Shown here: positions 37,260 through 45,297 of the stretch, piece by piece
How the letters are laid out: each line of letters starts with the position of its first letter
Numbering within the stretch: the stretch's first letter is position 1
From: Bacteroidota bacterium
Lineage (GTDB): Bacteria > Bacteroidota > Bacteroidia > B-17B0 > Aurantibacillaceae
NCBI GenBank assembly: GCA_030692515.1
Contig: JAUXZS010000028.1
Span: 248,001-312,000 of the forward strand
Direction of reading: 5' to 3'
Length of the DNA: 64,000 bases
The notes under the pieces: model-generated
The model's database searches: none
Told to the model about the DNA's origin: nothing
What the model saw: the letters and a program-made list of their open reading frames with translations, nothing else
Program-made: the position numbers and the translations under genes

Positions 37260-37841
37260 ATCATATAATTTTTTTGCTTCTGAGCGCAATGCTGGATTCA
37301 ATATTATTTAAAACCTTTAATTGAAAGAAATTAAGAGGCAATTCTTTGAATTAAAGGAGCGATTTTCAACTACGAGAGTTTATAAGAATCCTAATCGCTT
37401 GAAAATCATCTATAAAGTTCGATAAATCCAACCCGTAGGGTACAAAACGGTAAGAGAAACTAAGCGAGAGCGGTGTTTCTCTTACTGTTTTCACTTCATT
37501 TTCTTTCTCATTCTCAATTAAAAAACTGATAATGTGAATTTACAGAGGCTTTTTTCTTTTCGGTAGAGAATTCAGTAAAGAATAACTCAAAACCATTGAT
37601 AGTAAAGGGATACACGAGCAACAGTCTTTAATTTTACACTATTTTGATAATAATCTTCAGGCACTAAATCTTTATTCAAGGTTAATTCCTCAATTAAAAA
37701 ATCGTATTAATTCCTACATATTTACCAATGAAATATCTGTTTAAAGCGATACTTTTCAACACCTTTACTTATCTATTAACATGACTTATAAAACCCCTTT
37801 AAAAAAAGAGTACATTTATTTTTTCGAATATTAAAGATCAA
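37260..37841. other. Gene-free stretch after the copper operon
   Basis: No gene is recognised in these 580 bp. The region 37320-37500 has a different texture (GC-richer and structured) and holds a strong hairpin described separately. The remainder is AT-rich with no long frame. It may hold decayed mobile-element sequence at the border between the metal island and the next locus. Confidence 0.5.
37444..37491. repeat. Long hairpin downstream of the copper operon
   Basis: Arms of 17 bp (AAAACGGTAAGAGAAAC and its complement at 37475-37491) match at 16 of 17 positions and enclose a 14-base loop (TAAGCGAGAGCGGT). A T-run follows weakly. It may terminate the operon or be the end of a former mobile element. 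Confidence 0.6.
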
Positions 37842-37994
37842 ATGTCAAGAGAAGAAGCTAAAGTAATTATAGAAAAATTGGTTGAACGTTTTGCGGAGCA
37901 TCGTGAAGATTACCATTTAATGGACTATTATGAAAAGAAAACAATCAAGACTTCATCAATCTCCTGTTTAAGACCTCAAGTTGAGAGTAATTAA
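37842..37994 (+). pseudogene. N-terminal remnant of a type IIG restriction-modification enzyme
   Basis: A 50-residue frame starts MSREEAKVIIEKLVERFAEH and continues REDYHLMDYYE. This matches, as far as can be judged from memory, the opening of Eco57I/TaqI-like N6-methylase/endonuclease fusions (KLVERFxEHxExY...YNE). After about residue 31 the likeness stops, and a stop codon follows at residue 51. It lies 17 bp before the MazG-like gene. A matching C-terminal remnant lies after the next two genes. Confidence 0.5.
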
Positions 37995-38011
37995 TAAATA
38001 AACATTTATCT

Positions 38012-38341
38012 ATGGATTCAAGTAAAGAAATAATAGAGGCTTTAATAAAATTCAGAAATGAAAGGGATTGGGAACAATTTCATAATCCAAAAGACTTGGC
38101 TTTGGCTATAAATATTGAAGCAGCCGAGTTACTTGAATTATTTCTATGGAAAAATGCAGAAGATGCTGATAAAGAAAAGATAAAAGAGGAATTAGCTGAT
38201 GTTTTTTCCTTCGCATTTTTATTGGCGGATAAATATAATTTAGACGTAAAACAAATAATTCTTGATAAAATTAAATTGAACGGAGAAAAATATCCCGTCG
38301 ATAAAGCAAAAGGAACGGCTAAAAAATACGATGAGCTATGA
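38012..38341 (+). CDS. MazG-like nucleotide pyrophosphohydrolase
   Basis: The 109 residues form one all-alpha NTP pyrophosphohydrolase domain of the MazG/dCTPase type. The magnesium-binding glutamates and aspartate are seen in EAAELLELF and KEELADVFSFAF (pattern ExxE...ExxD). Such enzymes convert (d)NTPs to monophosphates. Its last codons overlap the start of the next gene by 4 bp (ATGA), so the two products are translationally coupled. Together with the helicase fusion this looks like a phage-defence pair; that is inference. Confidence 0.9.
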   Translation: MDSSKEIIEALIKFRNERDWEQFHNPKDLALAINIEAAELLELFLWKNAEDADKEKIKEELADVFSFAFLLADKYNLDVKQIILDKIKLNGEKYPVDKAKGTAKKYDEL

Positions 38342-40572
38342 GTTTATCCTTTGAATTATCAATAGAGGTTTCTGAGCAGTACGATTTTAATAATGAATCT
38401 TTAAAAAATAAAATTGGTTTAAATCCATGGGTCAAGAACCAATGGCCTTTAGTTTACTTTATACAAAATGAAGCGGAGCGTATAGCCTATGTAGGAGAAT
38501 CAACAAATGCTGCAAGTAGAATTAAGAATCACCTTGATAATCCTAAAAAATCGCAAGTCTTTAATAAAATTTCTATTATAGGCAGTGATAAATTCAACAA
38601 GTCAGCAACATTAGATATTGAATCCCATTTAATTCAATATATAACCTCCGAGGGAACATATAAACTTCAAAATGGTAATTACGGTTTAATTAACCACAAT
38701 TATTATCAGCAAGATTTATATAAAGATCTATTTAAGGAAGTTTGGAATAAACTTATTGAAAAAAAGATTGTAACGAAGTCCCTTGCAGAAATTGAGAATT
38801 CGGAAATATTTAAGTATTCACCATACAAGTCGTTAAATGAAGACCAATATAATTCCGTTCTTCAAATTCTTGATGGACTGTGTATGAAAAAATCAAATCG
38901 AATTTTCATTAAAGGCAGCGCAGGAACAGGTAAGACAATACTTGCAACTTATTTAATAAAGCTTTTAAATTCAGATACTGCCGATTCCAATTTCGACGAC
39001 TATAACGATGATGAATTAAGGGAAATAAATTATATCAAAGCATTTCAAAAGAAATATCCTAACGCAAAAATTGGCTTAGTAATTGCCATGACCTCACTCA
39101 GAGATTCACTCGCTAACGTCTTTAGAAAAATACCAGGGCTAAAAGCCTCAATGATACTAAGTCCATCTGACACCTTTAAACCCGAAGAAAAGTATGATTT
39201 ATTAATTATTGATGAAGCGCATCGTTTACGTCAATATAAAAATATAGGTTGGCGAGGTGTGTTCAAACAAAACAATCTTAAGTTAGGATTAGATGAAACT
39301 GGCACTGAATTAGATTGGATAATTGCCAACAGCAAAAATCAAATATTTTTTTATGACGCTGCTCAATCTGTTAAGCCATCAGATATAGATGAAGAAAAGT
39401 TTGACACACTTATTAACCAAAAAGATACTTTGAAGCTTGAGCTAACTTCGCAAATGAGAGTAAAAGGTGATGATGCTAATAATTATATTCGCTTTGTTGA
39501 TGAATTGCTAAATATTAAAAGGAAGGCAATAAGCATATTTTCACCAAAAGATTATGAGTTAATAGTTTTTGATTCGCTTAAGGATTTATATAGTGAACTT
39601 GATAAAAAGGAAAAACAATACGGTTTATGTAGATTAATTGCAGGTTATTCATGGTTTTGGGAGTCTGATCCTAAGCGCAAACCAAAACCAACACCCGATG
39701 CAATTGATGTTAAGATTGATGGTTTGGAATTTCAATGGAATCAAACTGATAAAGACTGGATAAATAATCCTAAGGATGAAAACAATCCACTTAAAGAAAT
39801 CGGTTGCATTCATACTACACAAGGTTATGACTTAAATTATACGGGAGTAATATTTGGCGAAGAAATCAGTTTCAATAAAACAACTAATGAAATAGAAATA
39901 GATCCTAAAAAATATTTTGATAAAAATGGTAAAAATGGCATTAGGGATTCTAATGATTTAAAGGCCTATATAATTAACATTTACAAAACAATAATGTACC
40001 GTGGCATTAGAGGAACCTTTATTTATGCATGCAATAAAGATCTTCGCGACTATTTCAAACAACATGTTTCAACTTTTAAAAAAGAAATACCGTTCAGAAT
40101 ATTGCGCTTCGATGAAGTAAAACCATATGTAAATTCAGTTCCATTAGTTGATATCTCAGCGGCGGCAGGTTCCTTCAGTAGTTTACAAACACACTCAGAC
40201 TTTGACTGGGTAGAATTACCATTTAATGTTACAGCAAAAAAGGGTTATTTTGTTTGTAAAGTTGAAGGTGAGTCCATGAATAAAAAGATTCCGAACGGTT
40301 CTTATTGTTTATTTCAACAAGATGAAGGAGGAAGTAGAAATGGTAAAATTGTTTTAGTTGAACATACAAAGTTTCAAGAATCAGAATTTGGATCACGTTA
40401 TACTGTTAAAGAATATCGAAGTCAAAAAAACATTGAAAACGATCAGTGGAGTCATAAATCAATAACTTTAAAACCATTATCGATAGATTCTTCCTATCAA
40501 GAAATTGAACTGTCAGAAAGCGAATTGGACAATTTAAAAGTGATAGGTGTTTTTGAAAAAGTTTTGATGTAA
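38338..40572 (+). CDS. GIY-YIG nuclease / DUF2075 helicase / S24 peptidase fusion
   Basis: The 744 residues hold three modules. An N-terminal GIY-YIG domain (about 36-110) has LVYFI (Tyr40), AYVGES (Tyr51), Arg61 and a candidate metal-binding Glu95. A DUF2075 P-loop helicase-like ATPase follows, with Walker A GSAGTGKT (193-200), Walker B DLLIIDEAHRL near 290 and the motif HTTQGYDLNYTGVIFGEE near 500. The C-terminus (about 625-744) is a LexA/S24-type peptidase with the catalytic serine in VEGESM and lysine in NGKIVLVEH. The S24 part suggests self-cleavage upon DNA damage or infection. It is coupled to the MazG-like gene. Confidence 0.88.
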   Translation: MSLSFELSIEVSEQYDFNNESLKNKIGLNPWVKNQWPLVYFIQNEAERIAYVGESTNAASRIKNHLDNPKKSQVFNKISIIGSDKFNKSATLDIESHLIQYITSEGTYKLQNGNYGLINHNYYQQDLYKDLFKEVWNKLIEKKIVTKSLAEIENSEIFKYSPYKSLNEDQYNSVLQILDGLCMKKSNRIFIKGSAGTGKTILATYLIKLLNSDTADSNFDDYNDDELREINYIKAFQKKYPNAKIGLVIAMTSLRDSLANVFRKIPGLKASMILSPSDTFKPEEKYDLLIIDEAHRLRQYKNIGWRGVFKQNNLKLGLDETGTELDWIIANSKNQIFFYDAAQSVKPSDIDEEKFDTLINQKDTLKLELTSQMRVKGDDANNYIRFVDELLNIKRKAISIFSPKDYELIVFDSLKDLYSELDKKEKQYGLCRLIAGYSWFWESDPKRKPKPTPDAIDVKIDGLEFQWNQTDKDWINNPKDENNPLKEIGCIHTTQGYDLNYTGVIFGEEISFNKTTNEIEIDPKKYFDKNGKNGIRDSNDLKAYIINIYKTIMYRGIRGTFIYACNKDLRDYFKQHVSTFKKEIPFRILRFDEVKPYVNSVPLVDISAAAGSFSSLQTHSDFDWVELPFNVTAKKGYFVCKVEGESMNKKIPNGSYCLFQQDEGGSRNGKIVLVEHTKFQESEFGSRYTVKEYRSQKNIENDQWSHKSITLKPLSIDSSYQEIELSESELDNLKVIGVFEKVLM

Positions 40573-40602
40573 TAAAAACTAAACAAATAATAAGATTAAA
40601 AA

Positions 40603-40761
40603 ATGAATCTGTATCAAAAACAAAAATTTCTACTGAAAGATATATTTGAAAAAAAACAACGCATTGAACATAGTGAAGAAAAAATAAATCAATTGGTTTA
40701 TGAATTGTATCAATTAACCCCCGAAGAAATTGCAATTGTAGAGGGAGGTAACAATGAGTAA
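40603..40761 (+). pseudogene. C-terminal remnant of a type IIG restriction-modification enzyme
   Basis: A 52-residue frame ends with EKINQLVYELYQLTPEEIAIVEG. This strongly resembles the closing segment of type IIG methylase/endonuclease proteins (IDxLVYELYGLTEEEIxIVEG, recalled from family knowledge). It has its own ATG but no catalytic part. It overlaps the start of the next gene by 8 bp. Together with the fragment at 37842 it brackets the MazG/DUF2075 pair. It could still be translated as a small protein. Confidence 0.5.
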
Positions 40762-41137
40762 GGAATTAAGGCTGAAAGAAGCAATTGAAAATGCCGAAGC
40801 TAACGTTTTGTTTTTAGCAGGATTACCTGATAAAGAATTATCAAATCGTTTAGATTTGGTACACATACAAATGGAATTGGCGGAACAAAAAAGAAATACA
40901 GATTCATTAGAATTATTAGAAGTTTGGCGTAGTCAACTAATTGAAGCACGTATTTATAAAGCAGAAAACGAAATAGACGATGTGCCAAACGAAATTGAAT
41001 TAGCCATTGATGATATTGAAACTGTGGTCGCAAAAACAGAAGAACGAGAAGAAATAATTGAAGGTGCTCAAACGTATCAAAAAGTTTACAAGCAAAAAAT
41101 AAAAGAAGATAATAGTGACCAAATTAGTTTATTTTAA
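40754..41137 (+). CDS. Small acidic protein with C-terminal QISLF clamp-like motif
   Basis: The 127 residues are helical and acidic, with two coiled segments (about 1-75 and 75-120). They end in SDQISLF, close to the beta-sliding-clamp binding consensus QL(S/D)LF. No family is recognised. Its start overlaps the methylase C-terminal remnant, so it probably belonged to a restriction-modification operon. The clamp motif would place it at replication forks, which is inference only. Confidence 0.65.
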   Translation: MSKELRLKEAIENAEANVLFLAGLPDKELSNRLDLVHIQMELAEQKRNTDSLELLEVWRSQLIEARIYKAENEIDDVPNEIELAIDDIETVVAKTEEREEIIEGAQTYQKVYKQKIKEDNSDQISLF

Positions 41138-41358
41138 TGCGTTAAAATTTTGAATTAAAACCTACTATTTATAGTAAGTTTAACGTTGAAATATTGCCTT
41201 TGAAATTCCCTTAAATCCGATGCATAGCCAATCTTATTCAAAATGCTATTTAGTCAGCTAGTTGTATCATGAATCTTCATAATTAAAAAAAGTCGTTATC
41301 TTTATAATAACAATTACATTTTTCATAAAAAATAATCTAACAATTAAAATAAATAAAC

Positions 41359-41778
41359 ATGAAAAGAAGCGCAAAAGCACATTGGTCAGGAAGTTTAAAA
41401 GAAGGAAAAGGCGAATTAACTACGCCAAGCAAAATTTTAAACAATACAAATTATAGTTTCAAAACCCGTTTTGAAGAAGGCGTAACCGGAACAAACCCCG
41501 AAGAGTTATTAGCCGCCGCTCATGCTGGTTGTTTTACAATGTCGGTTAGCGCTATGTTAACTAAAAAAGGTTTTAACCCAATTTCTTTAGATACTGAAGC
41601 AACTGTATCTATGGAGGATTTAACCATTACAGGAATTCATTTATCTATTACAGGTTCAGTTGCCGGAATTAATGCAGACGAATTTACAGCAATAACAGAA
41701 GATGCCGCAAAAACTTGTGTAATTTCTAGAACGCTAGCAATTCCAATTAGTTCTGAAGCTCATTTTGTAGCTCAATAA
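41359..41778 (+). CDS. osmC: OsmC family peroxiredoxin
   Basis: The 139 residues match OsmC: KRSAKAHWSGSLKEGKGELTTPS at the start, EGVTGTNPEELLAAAHAGCFTMSVSAML with the first catalytic cysteine, and AKTCVISRTL with the second. It reduces organic hydroperoxides using its cysteine pair in the cytoplasm. The gene stands alone, followed by a good terminator. Confidence 0.94.
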   Translation: MKRSAKAHWSGSLKEGKGELTTPSKILNNTNYSFKTRFEEGVTGTNPEELLAAAHAGCFTMSVSAMLTKKGFNPISLDTEATVSMEDLTITGIHLSITGSVAGINADEFTAITEDAAKTCVISRTLAIPISSEAHFVAQ

Positions 41779-41832
41779 AAAAATCAAATTAAAATAGTGA
41801 TTTCAAATTTCGAGAATTCGAATCTGTAAATG

Positions 41833-41869
41833 AAAACTCCAAATAAAGGAAACTTTTTTTGGAGTTTTT
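41833..41869 (+). terminator. Rho-independent terminator of osmC
   Basis: AAAACTCCAAA and TTTGGAGTTTTT form an 11-bp stem ending in a T-run, 54 bp after the stop. Confidence 0.8.
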
Positions 41870-41898
41870 AATTCTAAGACGCTCGTCGTTTCCTGAAG

Positions 41899-42468
41899 TT
41901 GAACAAAAAAACACTACTGTTGACAAAAAAAGAAAATAGGAATCGAATATTAATAATAGGTGGAACAGGAATGTTAAGAGAGGCGACAGACTATTTCATC
42001 TCGAATAATTTTAGTGTTACATTAATTGCTCGTGATATTGAGAAATTAAATTATTTCAAAAACAATTATCCTGAAAAAAATTCGATAGACCTTATTTCTC
42101 AAGACTATTGTGACACTCCCAAATTTATTAAAGCTGTTAAAGAAAATATCACAGAACATGGAGCCTTTGACATTGTAATATGCTGGATTCATTCAAAGGC
42201 AGAGAATTCACTATTGCAATTAATTAACACATTAGAAAAATATAATAATACCACACCATTTTATCACATTAAGGGTTCTTCATCAGTGGGTACAAAAAGT
42301 GCTTTATATACAAACAAACTTGATTATAGAGAAATTTTTTTAGGATTTAAAATTGATAATAATAATTCTCGTTGGCTTACTCACGCTGAAATTTCAAATG
42401 GAATAATTAAGGCCTTTGTTTCTAACAAGAAAAAATATATTGTAGGGCAAATTAAACCATTAGGCTAA
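41899..42468 (+). CDS. Atypical short-chain dehydrogenase
   Basis: The 189-residue frame opens at a TTG (41899). The next ATG falls within the nucleotide-binding motif, so TTG or another alternative start is needed. The Rossmann motif is ILIIGGTGMLREA (about 17-29), followed by VTLIARDIEKL, a probable NAD(P) contact. A classical YxxxK catalytic pair is not obvious, so it belongs with the atypical SDRs or is a regulator-like member. It lies alone after osmC. Confidence 0.7.
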   Translation: MNKKTLLLTKKENRNRILIIGGTGMLREATDYFISNNFSVTLIARDIEKLNYFKNNYPEKNSIDLISQDYCDTPKFIKAVKENITEHGAFDIVICWIHSKAENSLLQLINTLEKYNNTTPFYHIKGSSSVGTKSALYTNKLDYREIFLGFKIDNNNSRWLTHAEISNGIIKAFVSNKKKYIVGQIKPLG

Positions 42469-42577
42469 CGACCATAAAATTACACAAAGGCATAACCACT
42501 AACATAAAATTTAGTAAAACTTGTATTACAACATTCTAAATCAACAAGCTCTACAACAACAAAATGAGTTAAGAAAT

Positions 42578-43010
42578 ATGGCAAAAAAAAAATAAAACAA
42601 CTGAAACTGACGTTAATGTTACTGATTTCATTAACTCATATGTGGACAATGAACAAAAGAAAGCGGATAGTTTTCGACTAATTGAATTAATGCAAAAATG
42701 TTCTGGGTTTGAGCCAAAAATGTGGGGGCCAACAATCATTGGGTTTGGTAGTTACCACTACAAATATGCAAGTGGTCACGAAGGAGACGCTCCTCTTATT
42801 GGTTTTTCACCTCGCAAAGCTGAATTTTCGCTTTACGTTTTTTCACCCACCGAAGACAATAAACACTTACTAGATAACTTAGGAAAATTTAGGATTGGTA
42901 AAGCCTGCATTTATAAAAAAAAACTAGCAGACATAAATATATCTGTATTAAAGAAACTTTGCAAGAATACAATTTCATATATCAAAAAGCATCCCGAGGG
43001 TGCCTGCTGA
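42578..43010 (+). CDS. DUF1801 protein, reading frame broken in an A10 tract
   Basis: The likely start is the ATG at 42578 (MAKK...). A run of ten As at 42583-42592 shifts the frame and leads to a TAA at once. With one A fewer the frame continues as KTTETDVNVTDFINSYVDNEQKKADSF and joins the 122-residue DUF1801 domain that is open from 42642 (a GTG). Family features are KMWGPTIIGFGSYHYKY and PLIGFSPRKAEFSLYVF. Function unknown. The gene may be a pseudogene, phase variable, or rescued by transcript slippage. A read error is also possible. Confidence 0.7.
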
Positions 43011-43148
43011 GAGATATAAAAAAGTAACTCAGAGGTTAAAAAAAGTGAATTGAAGTCTAGCAGCTGCTCACAATTAGATTATTTAAAAGAGACTTATTTA
43101 GTATCTTTATAAGATAGTATTATTCTTATTTGATTATTTATAAGTAGA

Positions 43149-43757
43149 ATGAAATTTTTTATTTTTTGTTTCCTATTTTCAACTTCTTGTTTTGCACAAA
43201 ACAAAACCAGGCAAAATATGCTTGATAGTTTAAACTTGGTACGCCAAAGCGATAAGGGAATTTTTAACCTATATATTAAAAAACCGGAAGTAGAAATTAT
43301 TGTTGGTGCATTTAGAAACAGGGAAACCAGTACGCAAGGATTTGAACCCTTTAATTTTACTTATCATATTTACTTGCCTTTTCAATTTGATTTAAATTAT
43401 GTAAACCTAAAGGCTAAGGACAAATTATTAAAAATCAATTCTACTTTTATTGTGCACCATTCAAAATATGGTAATTATGCAATTGGCTTAGGGAGTAGAT
43501 TTAGTTTTTTAGTATTTAAAAAAGCGTATTTGAGTTATCAGATTGGTTTAGTGTGGTGTGAGCCAGTTAAAAAAAATACCAATGATGGCATTAACTATAT
43601 GGGCTTCTCTCTTCATCATGAATTTTCTTTTAGCTATAATCTTTCTAAACATTTTAAACTAAGCGCTAATGTAATTCATATTTCTAACGGTAATATTTTT
43701 AAAGAAGTAAAAAATATTCAAGACGTTATAGGTTTGGGTGTTGCTTATGTATTTTAA
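43149..43757 (+). CDS. PagL-like acyloxyacyl hydrolase (outer-membrane barrel)
   Basis: The 202 residues have a signal peptide (MKFFIFCFLFSTSCFAQ) and barrel-like strands throughout. Near residue 177 IHISNG matches the catalytic His-x-Ser-Asn pattern of lipid A 3-O-deacylase PagL and its relatives. The C-terminus ends in the strand GLGVAYVF. It may trim lipid A in the outer membrane. The last 60 codons recur in a separate fragment at 44289-44495. A bidirectional terminator follows. Confidence 0.65.
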   Translation: MKFFIFCFLFSTSCFAQNKTRQNMLDSLNLVRQSDKGIFNLYIKKPEVEIIVGAFRNRETSTQGFEPFNFTYHIYLPFQFDLNYVNLKAKDKLLKINSTFIVHHSKYGNYAIGLGSRFSFLVFKKAYLSYQIGLVWCEPVKKNTNDGINYMGFSLHHEFSFSYNLSKHFKLSANVIHISNGNIFKEVKNIQDVIGLGVAYVF

Positions 43758-43784
43758 CGCCTATTAACCTGTATATTTAAAACT

Positions 43785-43818
43785 AAAAACAGGATAAGTA
43801 AACTTACCCTGTTTTTTT
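43785..43818. terminator. Bidirectional terminator between convergent genes
   Basis: AAAAACAGG and CCTGTTTTTTT with inner TAAGT/ACTTA arms form a stem with A- and T-runs. It lies between the PagL-like gene and the convergent lipoprotein gene. Confidence 0.8.
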
Positions 43819-43856
43819 ATGCAAATCACTAATTATTTTTATGATTTATAAAAATA

Positions 43857-44102
43857 CTATTTGATTTCGCAATTAATACTGTAGTTACCGCCTAAATCGG
43901 TTCCGGTACTTGTATTGTCATTACATCTGCTTTCAGCTCTGTTTCTTGTATCTTTATAGGTATACACAGAATAATCTTTTGTTGTACTGCTTGATCCGCT
44001 AGTATAAGTTTTTGAGCATTCGCAAACATAATCCTTTTTACAAGACACCATAGTTGTTCCAACTACAAATAAAACACTCGCTAATAAAATTGCTTTTTTC
44101 AT
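43857..44102 (-). CDS. Small lipoprotein, unknown function
   Basis: The 81-residue protein has a lipobox (GTTMVSC, Cys21) followed by KKDY. The mature part has three further cysteines (VCEC and SRCND) and a Ser/Thr-rich middle (TSGSSSTTKDYSVYTYKD). The layout is typical of small Bacteroidota lipoproteins. It lies between the PagL-like gene and its partial copy. Confidence 0.75.
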   Translation of the reverse strand: MKKAILLASVLFVVGTTMVSCKKDYVCECSKTYTSGSSSTTKDYSVYTYKDTRNRAESRCNDNTSTGTDLGGNYSINCEIK

Positions 44103-44288
44103 TTTTTAATTTTTTAATTTTTTAAATCCGTATATAATTCTTTCTAATACAAAGGTGCGTTCTTTACACGGGCATTATGTTACAGAATTTTATAAATTAG
44201 TTGCATAATTCTGTGTAAAGTTTAATTCATTTAATTCTAAACTTTTTGCTCCTCCAAATAAAAAAGTACATTAGCAATAAATAATTTT

Positions 44289-44495
44289 GTGATGTCTAAA
44301 CCATTTAAAAGAAATAACAATGATGGCATTAACTATATGGGCTTTAGTCTTCATCATGAATTTTCTTTTAGTGATAGTCTTTCTAAACATTTTAAACTGA
44401 GCGCCAACGCAATTCACATTTCTAACGGAAATATTTTTAAAGAAGTAAAAAACAATCAGGATGCTATAGGGCTGGGTGTTGCATACGTATTTTAA
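44289..44495 (+). pseudogene. Partial duplicate of the PagL-like gene (3' end only)
   Basis: The 68-residue frame, after a few unrelated codons, is nearly identical to the last 60 residues of the gene at 43149-43757 (NDGINYMGFSLHHEFSFS...HISNGNIFKEVKN...GLGVAYVF). It has no signal peptide and too few strands for a barrel. It retains the HISNG motif. It is the leftover of a duplication. Confidence 0.8.
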
Positions 44496-44538
44496 TACGC
44501 CATACCAAATTCAGAAAAAAGCAAACCTTAATTAACTA

Positions 44539-45183
44539 TTATTTAAGAATATACATTGGATGCAATTTATTAAACCTGTTGGTATATTGTAATAATAATG
44601 CACGCTGAGATTCGGGTGTCATTTTTTCAAATTCATTATAAATTTCAGGTTCTGGTTTAAACAAGTCGCTAAGCTTATTTCTCAAGGCAAAATAAATTTT
44701 CCCATTATAATAACTAAATACACAAGGAGTTAAAACATCTTCTGCTATTACGCCATTACCGCCAGTATGAAAATCTTGAAAATTTTGATTACCGGATATT
44801 AGACTTGTATTTGTTACAGAGATAGTAAACACACTTATTGCACCTAAATAATCTACTGGATAAAATTTACCTTTGCGATTGAAATACAATTTTTCATCTT
44901 CAACAAATCCCCAAAGCGCACTAACCTTTGCCTTTATTTTTTTTCCGTTTTTTAAATATACGACTTTTGAGTTATTTCGTATTTTCAAATAAACTCCTTT
45001 GGTACTGCCATGAATTTTTGCAGTTACATCAGAAGCAGGAATAGGCGTGTTATGCCTAAAATCAAAATAAGTTGGATAAAGCCCATCTTTAAAAAAATTG
45101 GTTGAACTTACCAAAATACTATCGTTTTGGGCGTAGCCGACAACAAAAACAAAACCTATTACTACTGCTAAAATATTTTTCAT
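44539..45183 (-). CDS. Secreted protein of unknown function
   Basis: The 214-residue protein has a signal peptide (to about residue 18). The segment YFDFRHNTPIPASDVTAKIHGSTKG and the C-terminal EIYNEFEKMTPESQRALLLQYTNRFNKLHP recall uncharacterised Bacteroidota envelope proteins. No catalytic motif is seen. The gene stands alone. Confidence 0.7.
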   Translation of the reverse strand: MKNILAVVIGFVFVVGYAQNDSILVSSTNFFKDGLYPTYFDFRHNTPIPASDVTAKIHGSTKGVYLKIRNNSKVVYLKNGKKIKAKVSALWGFVEDEKLYFNRKGKFYPVDYLGAISVFTISVTNTSLISGNQNFQDFHTGGNGVIAEDVLTPCVFSYYNGKIYFALRNKLSDLFKPEPEIYNEFEKMTPESQRALLLQYTNRFNKLHPMYILK

Positions 45184-45297
45184 AAATTATCTGCACAAAA
45201 GTACTTAAAATATAAAATACAAATGATTGCATTAATAATATTAACCTCCTTAGTCTTAATCCTGAATATTCTTTAAGTTATACTATTTATAAGCAGA

